6,718 nucleotides of DNA from Lachnospiraceae bacterium (GCA_017380975.1 JAFOCX010000202.1:1-6718), one strand, 5' to 3'; shown: positions 1-5,551, counted from the first letter of the stretch. Translations and numbers: made by a program. The notes: a model not told the origin generated them from the letters alone.

Positions 1-335
1 GATGCGCCAAGATCAGACTTTGCAATACGTTTTAAAGCAGTTTCCGATCTTACCGGCTCTTTTGAACTCTTTCTCATACGGTTCAGGCTGCGCATAACTG
101 TTAAAAACAAAATCCATGCGATCACAGACTGAAAAATACGATTCGGAAGATCAACGCCTCCGGTTGCCAGGAAATAGAGTCCAAATGCTAAAAAGCTCAT
201 CATGATGTCTGAAACATCCAGATCACCTAACATGGACTTCTTAACCGGTTTTGCATAATCAGGACCGGATACGAGTGCTCGATGATAAAAGACATTTTCA
301 CTAAATGTCATAGTTGCTGTAAATTTCTTTTCCAT
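1..335 (-). CDS. Partial membrane protein, N-terminal 111 residues, function unknown
   Basis: The frame is open from an ATG at 335 down to the window edge with no stop, so only the N-terminal part is present. The protein starts MEKKFTATMTF, has a polar segment to about residue 43, two hydrophobic stretches (about residues 44-60, IMMSFLAFGLYFLATGG, and 68-82, FQSVIAWILFLTVM), and then a basic stretch RMRKSSKEPVR. It is probably a two-helix inner membrane protein. The start lies 4 nt after the stop of the upstream gene (340-906), so the two are almost certainly co-transcribed and perhaps translationally coupled; there is no strong ribosome binding site of its own. A short N-terminal domain followed by a two-helix hairpin resembles the upstream YcxB-like protein, so it may be a distant paralogue, but the diagnostic C-terminal domain is outside the window. 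I do not recognise the family. Confidence 0.75.
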   Translation of the reverse strand, partial: MEKKFTATMTFSENVFYHRALVSGPDYAKPVKKSMLGDLDVSDIMMSFLAFGLYFLATGGVDLPNRIFQSVIAWILFLTVMRSLNRMRKSSKEPVRSETALKRIAKSDLGA

Positions 336-339
336 AATC

Positions 340-906
340 TTACTTTACAGAGACGTATTCCATCTTCGTCTCACTCATCCTTTCCAGAAAACCTGCCAGT
401 TCTGTGGCATTTCCCTTTTTCACTTCTTCCTTCATAAAGAAGCGGACAACATCGCCTTTTTCCAAAAATACCAGCATACCTGACATGTCTAACATACGGC
501 CGATGTTTTTGTACTCGAGTCTGGAATGTTCGAACTCGCCTGCGATCTCATAGTGATCTTCAAAGAAATAATATTCCTTTTCCTTCTGGTACTCTGCCTT
601 ATTTTCATTGTACTTCTTTTTGATATCACGTTTTGTTCCGGCCCATCCCTTTGCAAGCGCATAAGATCCGGCCATAAAGATCAAAAGCATCGCTCCGCCG
701 ATCGCAGCAAGGATCATGGATGCCATACCATCAAAGAATCCTTTTGCCACAAGACATACCAAAGCGATCACACCAAAAATGGATAAGATCTTCTTTGCTC
801 CGTTCTGAAATCCGAGTACTCTGGTACCTCGCTCCAGACGCAGGAGTTTGTCCTCTGTCACACGTGCTTTCACCATAAACAGAGCGTCATCTCTTGCTAA
901 CTCCAT
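340..906 (-). CDS. YcxB-like C-terminal domain membrane protein
   Basis: 188 residues. Residues 1-37 are polar. Two membrane helices follow at about 39-57 (KILSIFGVIALVCLVAKGF region) and 62-85 (ASMILAAIGGAMLLIFMAG region). A very charged linker spans about 91-112 (KRDIKKKYNENKAEYQKEKE). The soluble C-terminal domain (about 112-176) has the pattern YYFFEDHYEI, then SRLEYKNIGRML, then a strand MLVFLEKGD and RFFMKEE, which matches the general form of the YcxB-like C-terminal domain family: a short beta-rich domain after two membrane helices. The family has no established biochemical function. The start ATG at 906 is supported by AGAGGTG 7 nt upstream (plus-strand complement around 913-919). It is the first gene of a likely two-gene operon with the partial membrane gene downstream, read from the promoter at 942-970. 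The family call is from memory of the pattern, not from a search. Confidence 0.8.
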   Translation of the reverse strand: MELARDDALFMVKARVTEDKLLRLERGTRVLGFQNGAKKILSIFGVIALVCLVAKGFFDGMASMILAAIGGAMLLIFMAGSYALAKGWAGTKRDIKKKYNENKAEYQKEKEYYFFEDHYEIAGEFEHSRLEYKNIGRMLDMSGMLVFLEKGDVVRFFMKEEVKKGNATELAGFLERMSETKMEYVSVK

Positions 907-941
907 CGTTACACCTCTTTCGCAAAAATCACTTATCTGTC

Positions 942-970
942 ATTATATCTCAAAGCGTGTTATGAATCAA
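942..970 (-). promoter_or_regulatory. Sigma-A-type promoter for the minus-strand membrane gene pair
   Basis: On the minus strand a -35 hexamer TTGATT (965-970) is followed by a 17-nt spacer and a perfect -10 TATAAT (942-947). Transcription would start near 935 and give a leader of about 30 nt before the ATG at 906. The -35 overlaps the first copy of the direct repeat at 968-983. Confidence 0.7.
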
Positions 971-1007
971 TCCCAGATTTCCCGATTTTGTAACAATCCC
1001 GTTTCCC
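968..1007. repeat. Imperfect direct repeat between divergent promoters, possible operator
   Basis: Two copies of CAATCCC-(AGA or G)-TTTCCC lie at 968-983 and 994-1007; their starts are 26 bp apart, about two and a half helical turns. Copy 1 overlaps the minus-strand -35 by three bases, and copy 2 ends 15 bp before the plus-strand -35. A small dyad TTGTAACAA (988-996) sits between and partly over copy 2. The placement suits a regulator acting on both divergent promoters. That role is inferred; no known operator consensus is matched. Confidence 0.4.
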
Positions 1008-1022
1008 AAAAAAATCCTTTAC

Positions 1023-1051
1023 TGGACAGAACTCCCTATCAATGTTATACT
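1023..1051 (+). promoter_or_regulatory. Extended -10 promoter for the small coiled-coil gene
   Basis: The -35 is TGGACA (1023-1028, five of six to TTGACA), the spacer is 17 nt, and the -10 is TATACT (1046-1051) preceded by TG at 1043-1044, giving a TGn extended element. The transcript would start near 1058, and the ribosome binding site GGGAGG (1071-1076) lies 8 nt before the ATG at 1085. This is a good predicted promoter for such a small gene. Confidence 0.75.
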
Positions 1052-1084
1052 ATGAAATAATAGATTTCATGGGAGGACCTACAC

Positions 1085-1285
1085 ATGGCAAACGAGAATA
1101 TGACAGCACTGGAAAATGAGATTATTATTGGCGAATGGCAGAAAACGATTGCTTCTTTAGAGCAGGAGATCGCACGCCTTCGCGATGAGAATAATAAACT
1201 GGAAGAGACAGTGAAATGGATGCATGATCTGATCTGGCAGATGGTTCGCGAGCGCGAAGATGAAAATGTAGAGTTTGAACTTTAA
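1085..1285 (+). CDS. Small coiled-coil protein, 66 residues, function unknown
   Basis: This acidic 66-residue protein is predicted to be almost wholly helical. From about residue 14 to 55 hydrophobic residues recur in a heptad-like pattern (IIIGEW, IASLEQEIARLRDENNKL, VKWMHDLIWQMV) with E/K/R at the flanking positions, typical of a short parallel coiled coil. An N within the core-like stretch (DENNKLEE) resembles leucine-zipper cores. The C-terminus is acidic (EREDENVEFEL). There is no signal peptide, membrane helix, cysteine or DNA-binding basic region. The gene is convincing despite its size because it has an extended -10 promoter, a GGGAGG ribosome binding site at ideal spacing and a following intrinsic terminator, so it is a complete single-gene unit. 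I do not recognise the family. A self-assembling or adaptor role would fit the sequence but is only a guess. Confidence 0.85.
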   Translation: MANENMTALENEIIIGEWQKTIASLEQEIARLRDENNKLEETVKWMHDLIWQMVREREDENVEFEL

Positions 1286-1299
1286 TTTCAGATAATATT

Positions 1300-1337
1300 A
1301 TGGACAGTATTCTTATGAAGACTGTCCATTTTGTTTT
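1300..1337 (+). terminator. Intrinsic terminator after the small coiled-coil gene
   Basis: A 9-bp perfect stem ATGGACAGT (1300-1308) / ACTGTCCAT (1321-1329) with a 12-nt loop is followed by a T-rich tract TTTTGTTTT (1329-1337). It lies 14 nt after the stop codon at 1285 and separates this unit from the peroxiredoxin promoter. Confidence 0.85.
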
Positions 1338-1357
1338 ACCCTCTAAAAGTTTTTCAC

Positions 1358-1386
1358 TTGCTCGTTTTCTATTTATCAGTTATAAT
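1358..1386 (+). promoter_or_regulatory. Promoter for the peroxiredoxin gene
   Basis: A perfect -10 TATAAT (1381-1386) stands 17 nt downstream of a weak -35 TTGCTC (1358-1363). The strong ribosome binding site AAGGAGG (1408-1414) is 8 nt before the ATG at 1423. The sequence TTATAAT over the -10 resembles one half of a PerR box, but the second half is absent, so peroxide control cannot be claimed. Confidence 0.65.
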
Positions 1387-1422
1387 AGACTAACCAAATA
1401 AATAAACAAGGAGGAACGTACT

Positions 1423-2097
1423 ATGACAGAAGACTATAACAGACTTCCTTTGATCGGAGATAAAGCTCCTGCTTTCCAAGCCCTGACAACAAACGGAACG
1501 ATACATTTTCCGGAAGACTATGAAGGTAAATGGGTCTTATTCTTTTCCCATCCTTCTGATTTTACACCGGTATGTACAACCGAATTTATGACTATGGCGT
1601 CTATGAAAGAAGAATTCCGCAATATGAATGTAGAACTGTTAGGCCTCTCCGTAGATTCCCTCTATTCTCATATTGCATGGATTCGCAGAATTGAAGAACT
1701 TGAATGGAATGGCCTGAAAAACGTAAAGATCGATTTCCCGGTGATCGCCGATCTGAACACAAAGGTCTCCACAAAATACGGTATGCTTCAGCCAAACGTT
1801 TCCAGCACACAGGCTGTGCGTGCGGTCTTTATCATTGATCCGCAGGGCATCATTCGCTCTATCGTTTACTATCCGCTGACCACAGGACGCAATTTCCAAG
1901 AGATCAAACGCATGATCCAGGCTCTTCAGAAATCCGATGAGACGCACAACTCCACACCGGCCAACTGGCAGCCGGGTGACGATCTGATCATTTCCACTCC
2001 GGTAACCGTATCTGCTGCCGAAGCAGGAATGGCTTCTACCGATGAAAATGAATATGCGCTGGACTGGTTCCTTCGTTTTCGCAAAGACCGTACATAA
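1423..2097 (+). CDS. Prx6-type 1-Cys peroxiredoxin (AhpC/TSA family)
   Basis: A cytosolic thiol peroxidase that reduces hydrogen peroxide and organic hydroperoxides. The thioredoxin-fold domain (about residues 9-165) carries the Prx active site HPSDFTPVCTTEF: P44, T48 and peroxidatic C51, with the partner arginine R133 in TQAVRAVFIIDP. The Prx6-subfamily C-terminal domain is present (NWQPGDDLIISTP, about 181-193, then EYALDWFLRF). At 224 residues it fits the Prx6/archaeal-type class, not the shorter AhpC class. C51 is the only cysteine in the protein. In archaeal relatives the last segment has the form C-x-D-W-x-x-C; here the two positions are A212 and R218, so no resolving cysteine exists and the enzyme must be reduced by an external thiol. 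There is no signal peptide. It is monocistronic, with its own promoter and a shared terminator downstream. No reductase gene is adjacent. Confidence 0.95.
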   Translation: MTEDYNRLPLIGDKAPAFQALTTNGTIHFPEDYEGKWVLFFSHPSDFTPVCTTEFMTMASMKEEFRNMNVELLGLSVDSLYSHIAWIRRIEELEWNGLKNVKIDFPVIADLNTKVSTKYGMLQPNVSSTQAVRAVFIIDPQGIIRSIVYYPLTTGRNFQEIKRMIQALQKSDETHNSTPANWQPGDDLIISTPVTVSAAEAGMASTDENEYALDWFLRFRKDRT

Positions 2098-2121
2098 TGT
2101 TTAAATGAATCTATATAAAAT

Positions 2122-2159
2122 AAAAAGGGTCAGTACTCATCCGAGTGCTGACCCTTTTT
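2122..2159. terminator. Bidirectional terminator between peroxiredoxin and ssrA
   Basis: A 17-bp stem (2122-2138 with 2143-2159, one G-U pair in the plus-strand RNA) encloses the 4-nt loop ATCC. The outer five pairs are A-T, so each strand reads as a hairpin followed by a T run. On the plus strand it ends the peroxiredoxin mRNA 24 nt after its stop. On the minus strand it starts 2 nt after the mature 3' end of tmRNA, which is very tight. Confidence 0.95.
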
Positions 2160-2161
2160 GA

Positions 2162-2500
2162 TGGACCTGAGGGGAATCGAACCCCTGTCCGAAAACCAAT
2201 CCCCTGTTCTTCTACTATCATAGTCTGTTATTTAGAATTCCCGCCCGTGCCCGGGAGCAGACACCCTGATACGTTTGGTAGCTTCATAATACGCCCGCGT
2301 GCGCAAAGCTTTGCACGTGTCGTTTCCTGCTTTTAATGATGCCGGTTACCGATATTGCAGGTCATACCGGGCCGACAGCGCCTAAATTAGGCAGCGTATG
2401 CTAATTCGTTGTTAGCGTTTATTTTTAGTTTGCCATTTGACGCATTGCATGCGGATAGCTTCACCAGCTTCATAGCCCCCGTCGAAACCAGTACAAGCCC
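2162..2500 (-). ncRNA. ssrA: Transfer-messenger RNA (tmRNA, SsrA)
   Basis: This one-piece tmRNA rescues ribosomes stalled on broken mRNA and tags the nascent protein for proteolysis. The 5' end GGGCUUG (2494-2500) pairs with CAGGUCC (2163-2169) as a 7-bp acceptor stem with two G-U pairs, and the discriminator base is A (2162). A perfect T arm follows (2170-2186: AGGGG, loop TTCGATT, CCCCT). The D-loop-like TGGTTTCGAC follows the acceptor strand. A tag frame at 2387-2434 ends in LAYAA. The stop codon sits in a small hairpin (GCCTAATTTAGGC), as in other bacteria. The mature length would be 339 nt, a little shorter than the Bacillus RNA. The bases after the discriminator read TCA, not CCA, so CCA must be added by tRNA nucleotidyltransferase. 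It lies downstream of smpB with its own promoter at 2579-2607. Confidence 0.96.
2387..2434 (-). other. tmRNA tag-peptide reading frame
   Basis: Read from resume codon GGC (2432-2434) the frame encodes GKLKINANNELAYAA and stops at TAA (2387-2389). With the alanine carried by tmRNA itself the tag is 16 residues. The frame is chosen because the other two hit stops almost at once and because it ends in the expected hydrophobic -AYAA tail recognised by ClpXP-type proteases. The GGC-AAA start matches the GK start of the Bacillus subtilis tag. The last residues are LAYAA, where LALAA or VALAA is the better known ending. Confidence 0.85.
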
Positions 2501-2572
2501 TTACTGGCCGCCCTCTGAGGAGCAAGTGCGCACGACTGCGCGAAACCGTTGCGTCAGGATCTCTCCTGAGCG
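2501..2572 (-). other. Structured 5' leader of pre-tmRNA
   Basis: About 70 nt separate the predicted start of transcription (near 2572) from the mature 5' end of tmRNA (2500), so RNase P must remove a long leader. It contains two perfect short hairpins in the minus-strand RNA: TCAGGA-GAGA-TCCTGA (2554-2569, 6 bp with a GNRA-type tetraloop) and GCGCA-GTCG-TGCGC (2528-2541). No coding frame is apparent. The start point is inferred from the promoter. Confidence 0.5.
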
Positions 2573-2578
2573 TACTTA

Positions 2579-2607
2579 ATCATAGCATTTTGCCTCTGCA
2601 AAGTCAA
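2579..2607 (-). promoter_or_regulatory. Strong promoter for ssrA
   Basis: On the minus strand the -35 TTGACT (2602-2607, five of six) is separated by exactly 17 nt from the -10 TATGAT (2579-2584), which is preceded by TGC to give an extended -10. This is among the best promoters in the window, as expected for an abundant stable RNA. It makes ssrA transcription independent of the rnr-smpB mRNA. Confidence 0.85.
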
Positions 2608-2651
2608 GGCGTTGTGACTTACATTTTCCTTACAGAAATGACGCAAAATGC
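2585..2651. repeat. 9-bp inverted repeat flanking the ssrA -35
   Basis: GCATTTTGC (2585-2593) and GCAAAATGC (2643-2651) are perfect inverted copies with 49 nt between them. One arm lies inside the ssrA promoter spacer next to the -10, and the other lies just after smpB. It could be an operator pair or a long-range hairpin at the end of the smpB mRNA. A chance match is also possible in a region of this size. Confidence 0.35.
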
Positions 2652-2666
2652 CATCAAAGTCTGTAT

Positions 2667-3134
2667 TTAGTACAGATTTTTCACTTTGAAATCTTTCTCA
2701 AGCTCTCTTCTCTGGTCTTTCTTTGCGATATCCGCACGTTTGTCATAGAGTTTTTTACCTCTTGCAAGACCAATCTCTACCTTTACGAGACTTCCCTTAA
2801 AATAAACCTGAAGCGGAACCAGGGTGTAACCCTTTTCCTGAATCTTGCCTTTTAATTTGTTAATCTCATAGCGATGCATCAGAAGCTTACGATCTCTAAG
2901 CGGATCCTTATTAAAGATATTGCCCTTTTCATACGGGCTGATGTGCATGCCTAAGATCATCACTTCGTCATTGATAATACGAACAAAAGATTCTTTCACA
3001 CTGCACTTGCCCATACGAAGAGACTTTACTTCTGTACCTGCAAGGGAGATGCCACATTCGTATTTCTCATCAATAAAGTAATCGAAAAAAGCCTTTTTAT
3101 TATTTGCGATTAATTTTATTCCGCTTTTTGCCAT
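2667..3134 (-). CDS. smpB: SsrA-binding protein SmpB
   Basis: This small RNA-binding protein binds the tRNA-like end of tmRNA, helps its charging, and places it in the ribosomal A site during trans-translation. At 155 residues it has the usual family length. Visible family blocks are [20 protein letters not shown] with GTEVKSLR (about residues 12-40), [15 protein letters not shown] with RDRKLLMHR (64-88), and [33 protein letters not shown] (about 101-133), which form the OB-fold barrel. The basic C-terminal tail ([19 protein letters not shown]) is the part that becomes helical in the mRNA channel. The start ATG at 3134 is preceded by AAGGAG (3141-3146) with 6 nt spacing. It sits 69 nt downstream of rnr with no terminator between them, and just before its RNA partner ssrA, a common Firmicute arrangement. 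Confidence 0.98.
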   Translation of the reverse strand: MAKSGIKLIANNKKAFFDYFIDEKYECGISLAGTEVKSLRMGKCSVKESFVRIINDEVMILGMHISPYEKGNIFNKDPLRDRKLLMHRYEINKLKGKIQEKGYTLVPLQVYFKGSLVKVEIGLARGKKLYDKRADIAKKDQRRELEKDFKVKNLY

Positions 3135-3153
3135 ATCGTTCTCCTTTTTACAC

Positions 3154-3184
3154 GGCAGACTGTAGCATTATTTTACAGCCTGCC
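3154..3184 (-). other. Imperfect hairpin between rnr and smpB
   Basis: GGCAG-A-CTGTA (3154-3164) pairs with TACAG-C-CTGCC (3174-3184), 10 of 11 positions, with a 9-nt loop. No T run follows on the minus strand, so it is not a standard terminator. It lies just upstream of the smpB ribosome binding site and could be a processing or stability element in the rnr-smpB mRNA. Confidence 0.4.
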
Positions 3185-3203
3185 ATGATAAATTACAAGC
3201 GTT

Positions 3204-5507
3204 TTAAAAATTCCTGACCGGAAGAAAATCAATTGTTTTCATGTAACGGTCCACACCGACCACTTGAATACGGATCTGCTGGCCAAGTTTGAATCTTCTT
3301 CGTGTACGTTCTCCTACCAGCTCATAGTGCTCCTCGTCGAAGACATAGTAATCTCCGTTCAACTCAGAAACTCTTACCATTCCCTCGATCGTATTCGGAA
3401 GCTCCACATAAAAACCGTAATTGCTCATTCCGGAAATCACACCGTCGTAGATTTCACCGACTCTGCGTTCCATGTACTGAACTTTCTTTGCCTTGTCTGT
3501 CTCGCGTTCCGCCTCTTCTGCCAAACGCTCTCTGGAAGATGTCCAAACCGAAACTTCCTGAAGAATTCTATCATAATGAGACAAGCGTTTTTGTTCCAGT
3601 TTTCCGTGGAGATTCTCTTTAATGATCCTGTGGATCTGAAGGTCCGGATAACGGCGGATCGGAGACGTAAAGTGTGTATAATACTTCGCAGCAAGACCAA
3701 AATGGCCCACACAGTCTGTGGAATATTTCGCCTGCTTCATGGAACGGAGCGCCAGTCTGGAGAGCAATGCTTCTTCCGGAGTTCCGGCGACTTTTGCGAG
3801 CAGTTTTTGCATTTCCTTCGGATGAAGCTCACCATTCTGTAAACGGATGGAGTAACCGAAGTTATTGATCAGGATGCCAAAACGTTTGATCTTTTCCTCA
3901 TCCGGCTTTTCATGGGTACGATACAGGAATGGAATCTGCTGCCAATAATAATCCTCTGCCACCGTCTCATTAGCTGCAAGCATAAAATCTTCGATGAGCA
4001 TGTTTGCATCGTTGCGCTCATACGGTTTGATCTCCTTCGGACGGCCTTTTTCATCCAGAATGATCTTACACTCCGGGAAATCAAAATCTACCGCACCACG
4101 AGCCATTCGTTTGCTTCTGAGAACCTTTGCAGTTTCATCCATAAGCAGGAACATCGGAACAAACTCCGCATACTCTTCCAGACAGTTCATGGCAAACTGC
4201 TTCTTGGCTTCTTTTTCCTTTCGTTCTGCTTCAAGCGCCCTCATATATTCACGCGCTTCTTTTTTGGACATGTATATCATGTCCTCTTCCGCTGGATCCG
4301 CCGTTACGATGCTTTCTTCCGATTCATCGTAAACACCGCTTTTCGCCTGTAAAATTGCATTGACTGCTGTATAAGTCATACGTCTGTCGATGTTAACAAC
4401 AGACTCACAGATCCTGTGACCGATCACATTGCCTTTTTCATCCAGATCCATCAGACAGCTGAGTGCAAAACGATCGGCTCCTGCATTTAACGAACAGATT
4501 CCGTTGGACAGTCTGTGCGGAAGCATTGGGATCACACGGTCCACCAGATACACACTGGTTCCGCGTTTTAATGCTTCTTTATCCAGCGGTGTATGTTCTC
4601 TAACATAATGGGTAACATCCGCAATGTGCACACCAAGATGGTACACGACGCGTCCGTTTACGATTTCTTTCGATACGCTGACTGCGTCATCCAGGTCTTT
4701 TGCATCTTCTCCGTCAATGGTTACCATCGGAACGTTTCGAAGATCTACACGTCCCTTTTCCAGTTCTTCAGCGATCATTTCGTCTGTCAGTGCCTCCGGA
4801 ACATCTGCCACCTCTTCCATCACGTCGTCCGGATAACTCTCCGGAAGATCATATGCTTTGATGATAGAAAGAATGTCCACACCCGGATCATTGACATGAC
4901 CGAGGATCTGAACTACGCGTCCCTCCGGATTCTTTCTGCCGCCACCATAAGAAGTCAGTTTGACAATGACTTTATGTCCTGTCACAGCTCCCATGTCTGC
5001 GCCTTCCGGAACGAATACATCCACGGTGATCCTTGGATTATCCGGAATAACAAAACCAAAACGTTTGCTTTTTTCAAAGGTTCCGATCACAGTCTCATTG
5101 GCGCGGATCAGGATTTTTACCACAACCGCCTCTGCTTTGCGATTTTTTGTCTCTTCCTCAACAACCACCTGAACCGTATCCCCATCCATCGCATCTTTGA
5201 TATTGTCCGGTGCAACAAAAACATCACCCTCACGGCCTTCAATTGTAACAAAACCGAAACCGCGCGGATGTGCATGGAAAATACCTGTCTGTGCAAAAAT
5301 CTCTGCTTTTCCGTATTTTCCTTTCTTTGAAACACTGATCTTGCCTTCTGCCATCAGTGCATCCAGTACCTGTTTTAACTCTTCTCGATTTTCCTTCGGA
5401 ATATCCAGAAGAATTGCCAGCTCTTTCAGCTTCATCGGTACATACTCTTTTTCATTCATAAGAGCCAGGAGCATATCCTTTCGCTCTTGAAACTGATTAT
5501 TTTCCAT
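3204..5507 (-). CDS. rnr: Ribonuclease R, 3'-5' exoribonuclease
   Basis: RNase R degrades structured RNA from the 3' end, including mRNA released by trans-translation. At 767 residues it is close to the Bacillus enzyme. Domains in order: winged-helix N-terminal region (about 5-70), cold-shock domain 1 (about 75-130, HPRGFGFVTIE), cold-shock domain 2 (about 140-205, KSKRFGFVIPD), RNB catalytic domain (about 255-635), and S1 domain (about 684-763, GEIYDGVISGMSNYGFYVEL). The metal-binding cluster is complete: D265, D271, D273 and D274 in TIDGEDAKDLDDAVSV. Y529 (LYRTHEKP) and HFTSPIRRYPDL (612-623) are also conserved. Residues about 388-440 form a charged insert that I do not expect in close relatives. 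The long lysine-rich tail of the E. coli enzyme is absent. The start ATG at 5507 has AGGAG (5512-5516) at a slightly short 4-nt spacing. The secG terminator lies upstream, and smpB follows on the same transcript. Confidence 0.97.
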   Translation of the reverse strand: MENNQFQERKDMLLALMNEKEYVPMKLKELAILLDIPKENREELKQVLDALMAEGKISVSKKGKYGKAEIFAQTGIFHAHPRGFGFVTIEGREGDVFVAPDNIKDAMDGDTVQVVVEEETKNRKAEAVVVKILIRANETVIGTFEKSKRFGFVIPDNPRITVDVFVPEGADMGAVTGHKVIVKLTSYGGGRKNPEGRVVQILGHVNDPGVDILSIIKAYDLPESYPDDVMEEVADVPEALTDEMIAEELEKGRVDLRNVPMVTIDGEDAKDLDDAVSVSKEIVNGRVVYHLGVHIADVTHYVREHTPLDKEALKRGTSVYLVDRVIPMLPHRLSNGICSLNAGADRFALSCLMDLDEKGNVIGHRICESVVNIDRRMTYTAVNAILQAKSGVYDESEESIVTADPAEEDMIYMSKKEAREYMRALEAERKEKEAKKQFAMNCLEEYAEFVPMFLLMDETAKVLRSKRMARGAVDFDFPECKIILDEKGRPKEIKPYERNDANMLIEDFMLAANETVAEDYYWQQIPFLYRTHEKPDEEKIKRFGILINNFGYSIRLQNGELHPKEMQKLLAKVAGTPEEALLSRLALRSMKQAKYSTDCVGHFGLAAKYYTHFTSPIRRYPDLQIHRIIKENLHGKLEQKRLSHYDRILQEVSVWTSSRERLAEEAERETDKAKKVQYMERRVGEIYDGVISGMSNYGFYVELPNTIEGMVRVSELNGDYYVFDEEHYELVGERTRRRFKLGQQIRIQVVGVDRYMKTIDFLPVRNF

Positions 5508-5521
5508 TTTACTCCTCTCGT

Positions 5522-5533
5522 TTGGTGGACCAA
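5522..5533. other. Short dyad upstream of rnr
   Basis: TTGGT-GG-ACCAA is a perfect 5-bp dyad with a 2-bp centre, lying 6 bp upstream of the purine-rich ribosome binding region of rnr. It could be a protein site or, in RNA, part of a weak structure. No clear promoter is seen between the secG terminator and rnr, so its role is unknown. Confidence 0.25.
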
Positions 5534-5551
5534 GGTCAGAATATCAGGAAC

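Noticed and set aside
526..786. Plus-strand frame of 86 codons inside the YcxB-like gene
   Set aside because: It is antisense to a gene with clear membrane helices and a good ribosome binding site; no signals of its own.
1380..1394. Possible PerR box at the peroxiredoxin promoter
   Set aside because: Only the left half TTATAAT is present and it coincides with the -10; the right half does not match, so the similarity is explained by the promoter.
2145..2336. Plus-strand frame starting MLTLFDGPEGNRTPVRKP
   Set aside because: This is antisense to the T arm and 3' part of tmRNA. The EGNRTPV-type string is a well known artefact of translating the reverse of tRNA-like 3' ends.
3154..3184. Terminator between rnr and smpB
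   Set aside because: The hairpin is not followed by a T run on the minus strand (the sequence continues GTGTAAAAAGG), so it lacks the defining feature.
3264..3842. Plus-strand open frame of 192 codons antisense to the rnr 3' half
   Set aside because: It is a shadow of the RNase R catalytic and S1 coding region; no start signals or family-like sequence.
4593..5330. Plus-strand open frame of 245 codons antisense to rnr
   Set aside because: It lies wholly within rnr on the opposite strand, has no ribosome binding site, and its Cys/His/Phe/Ile-rich product looks like reverse-frame translation of a conserved gene.
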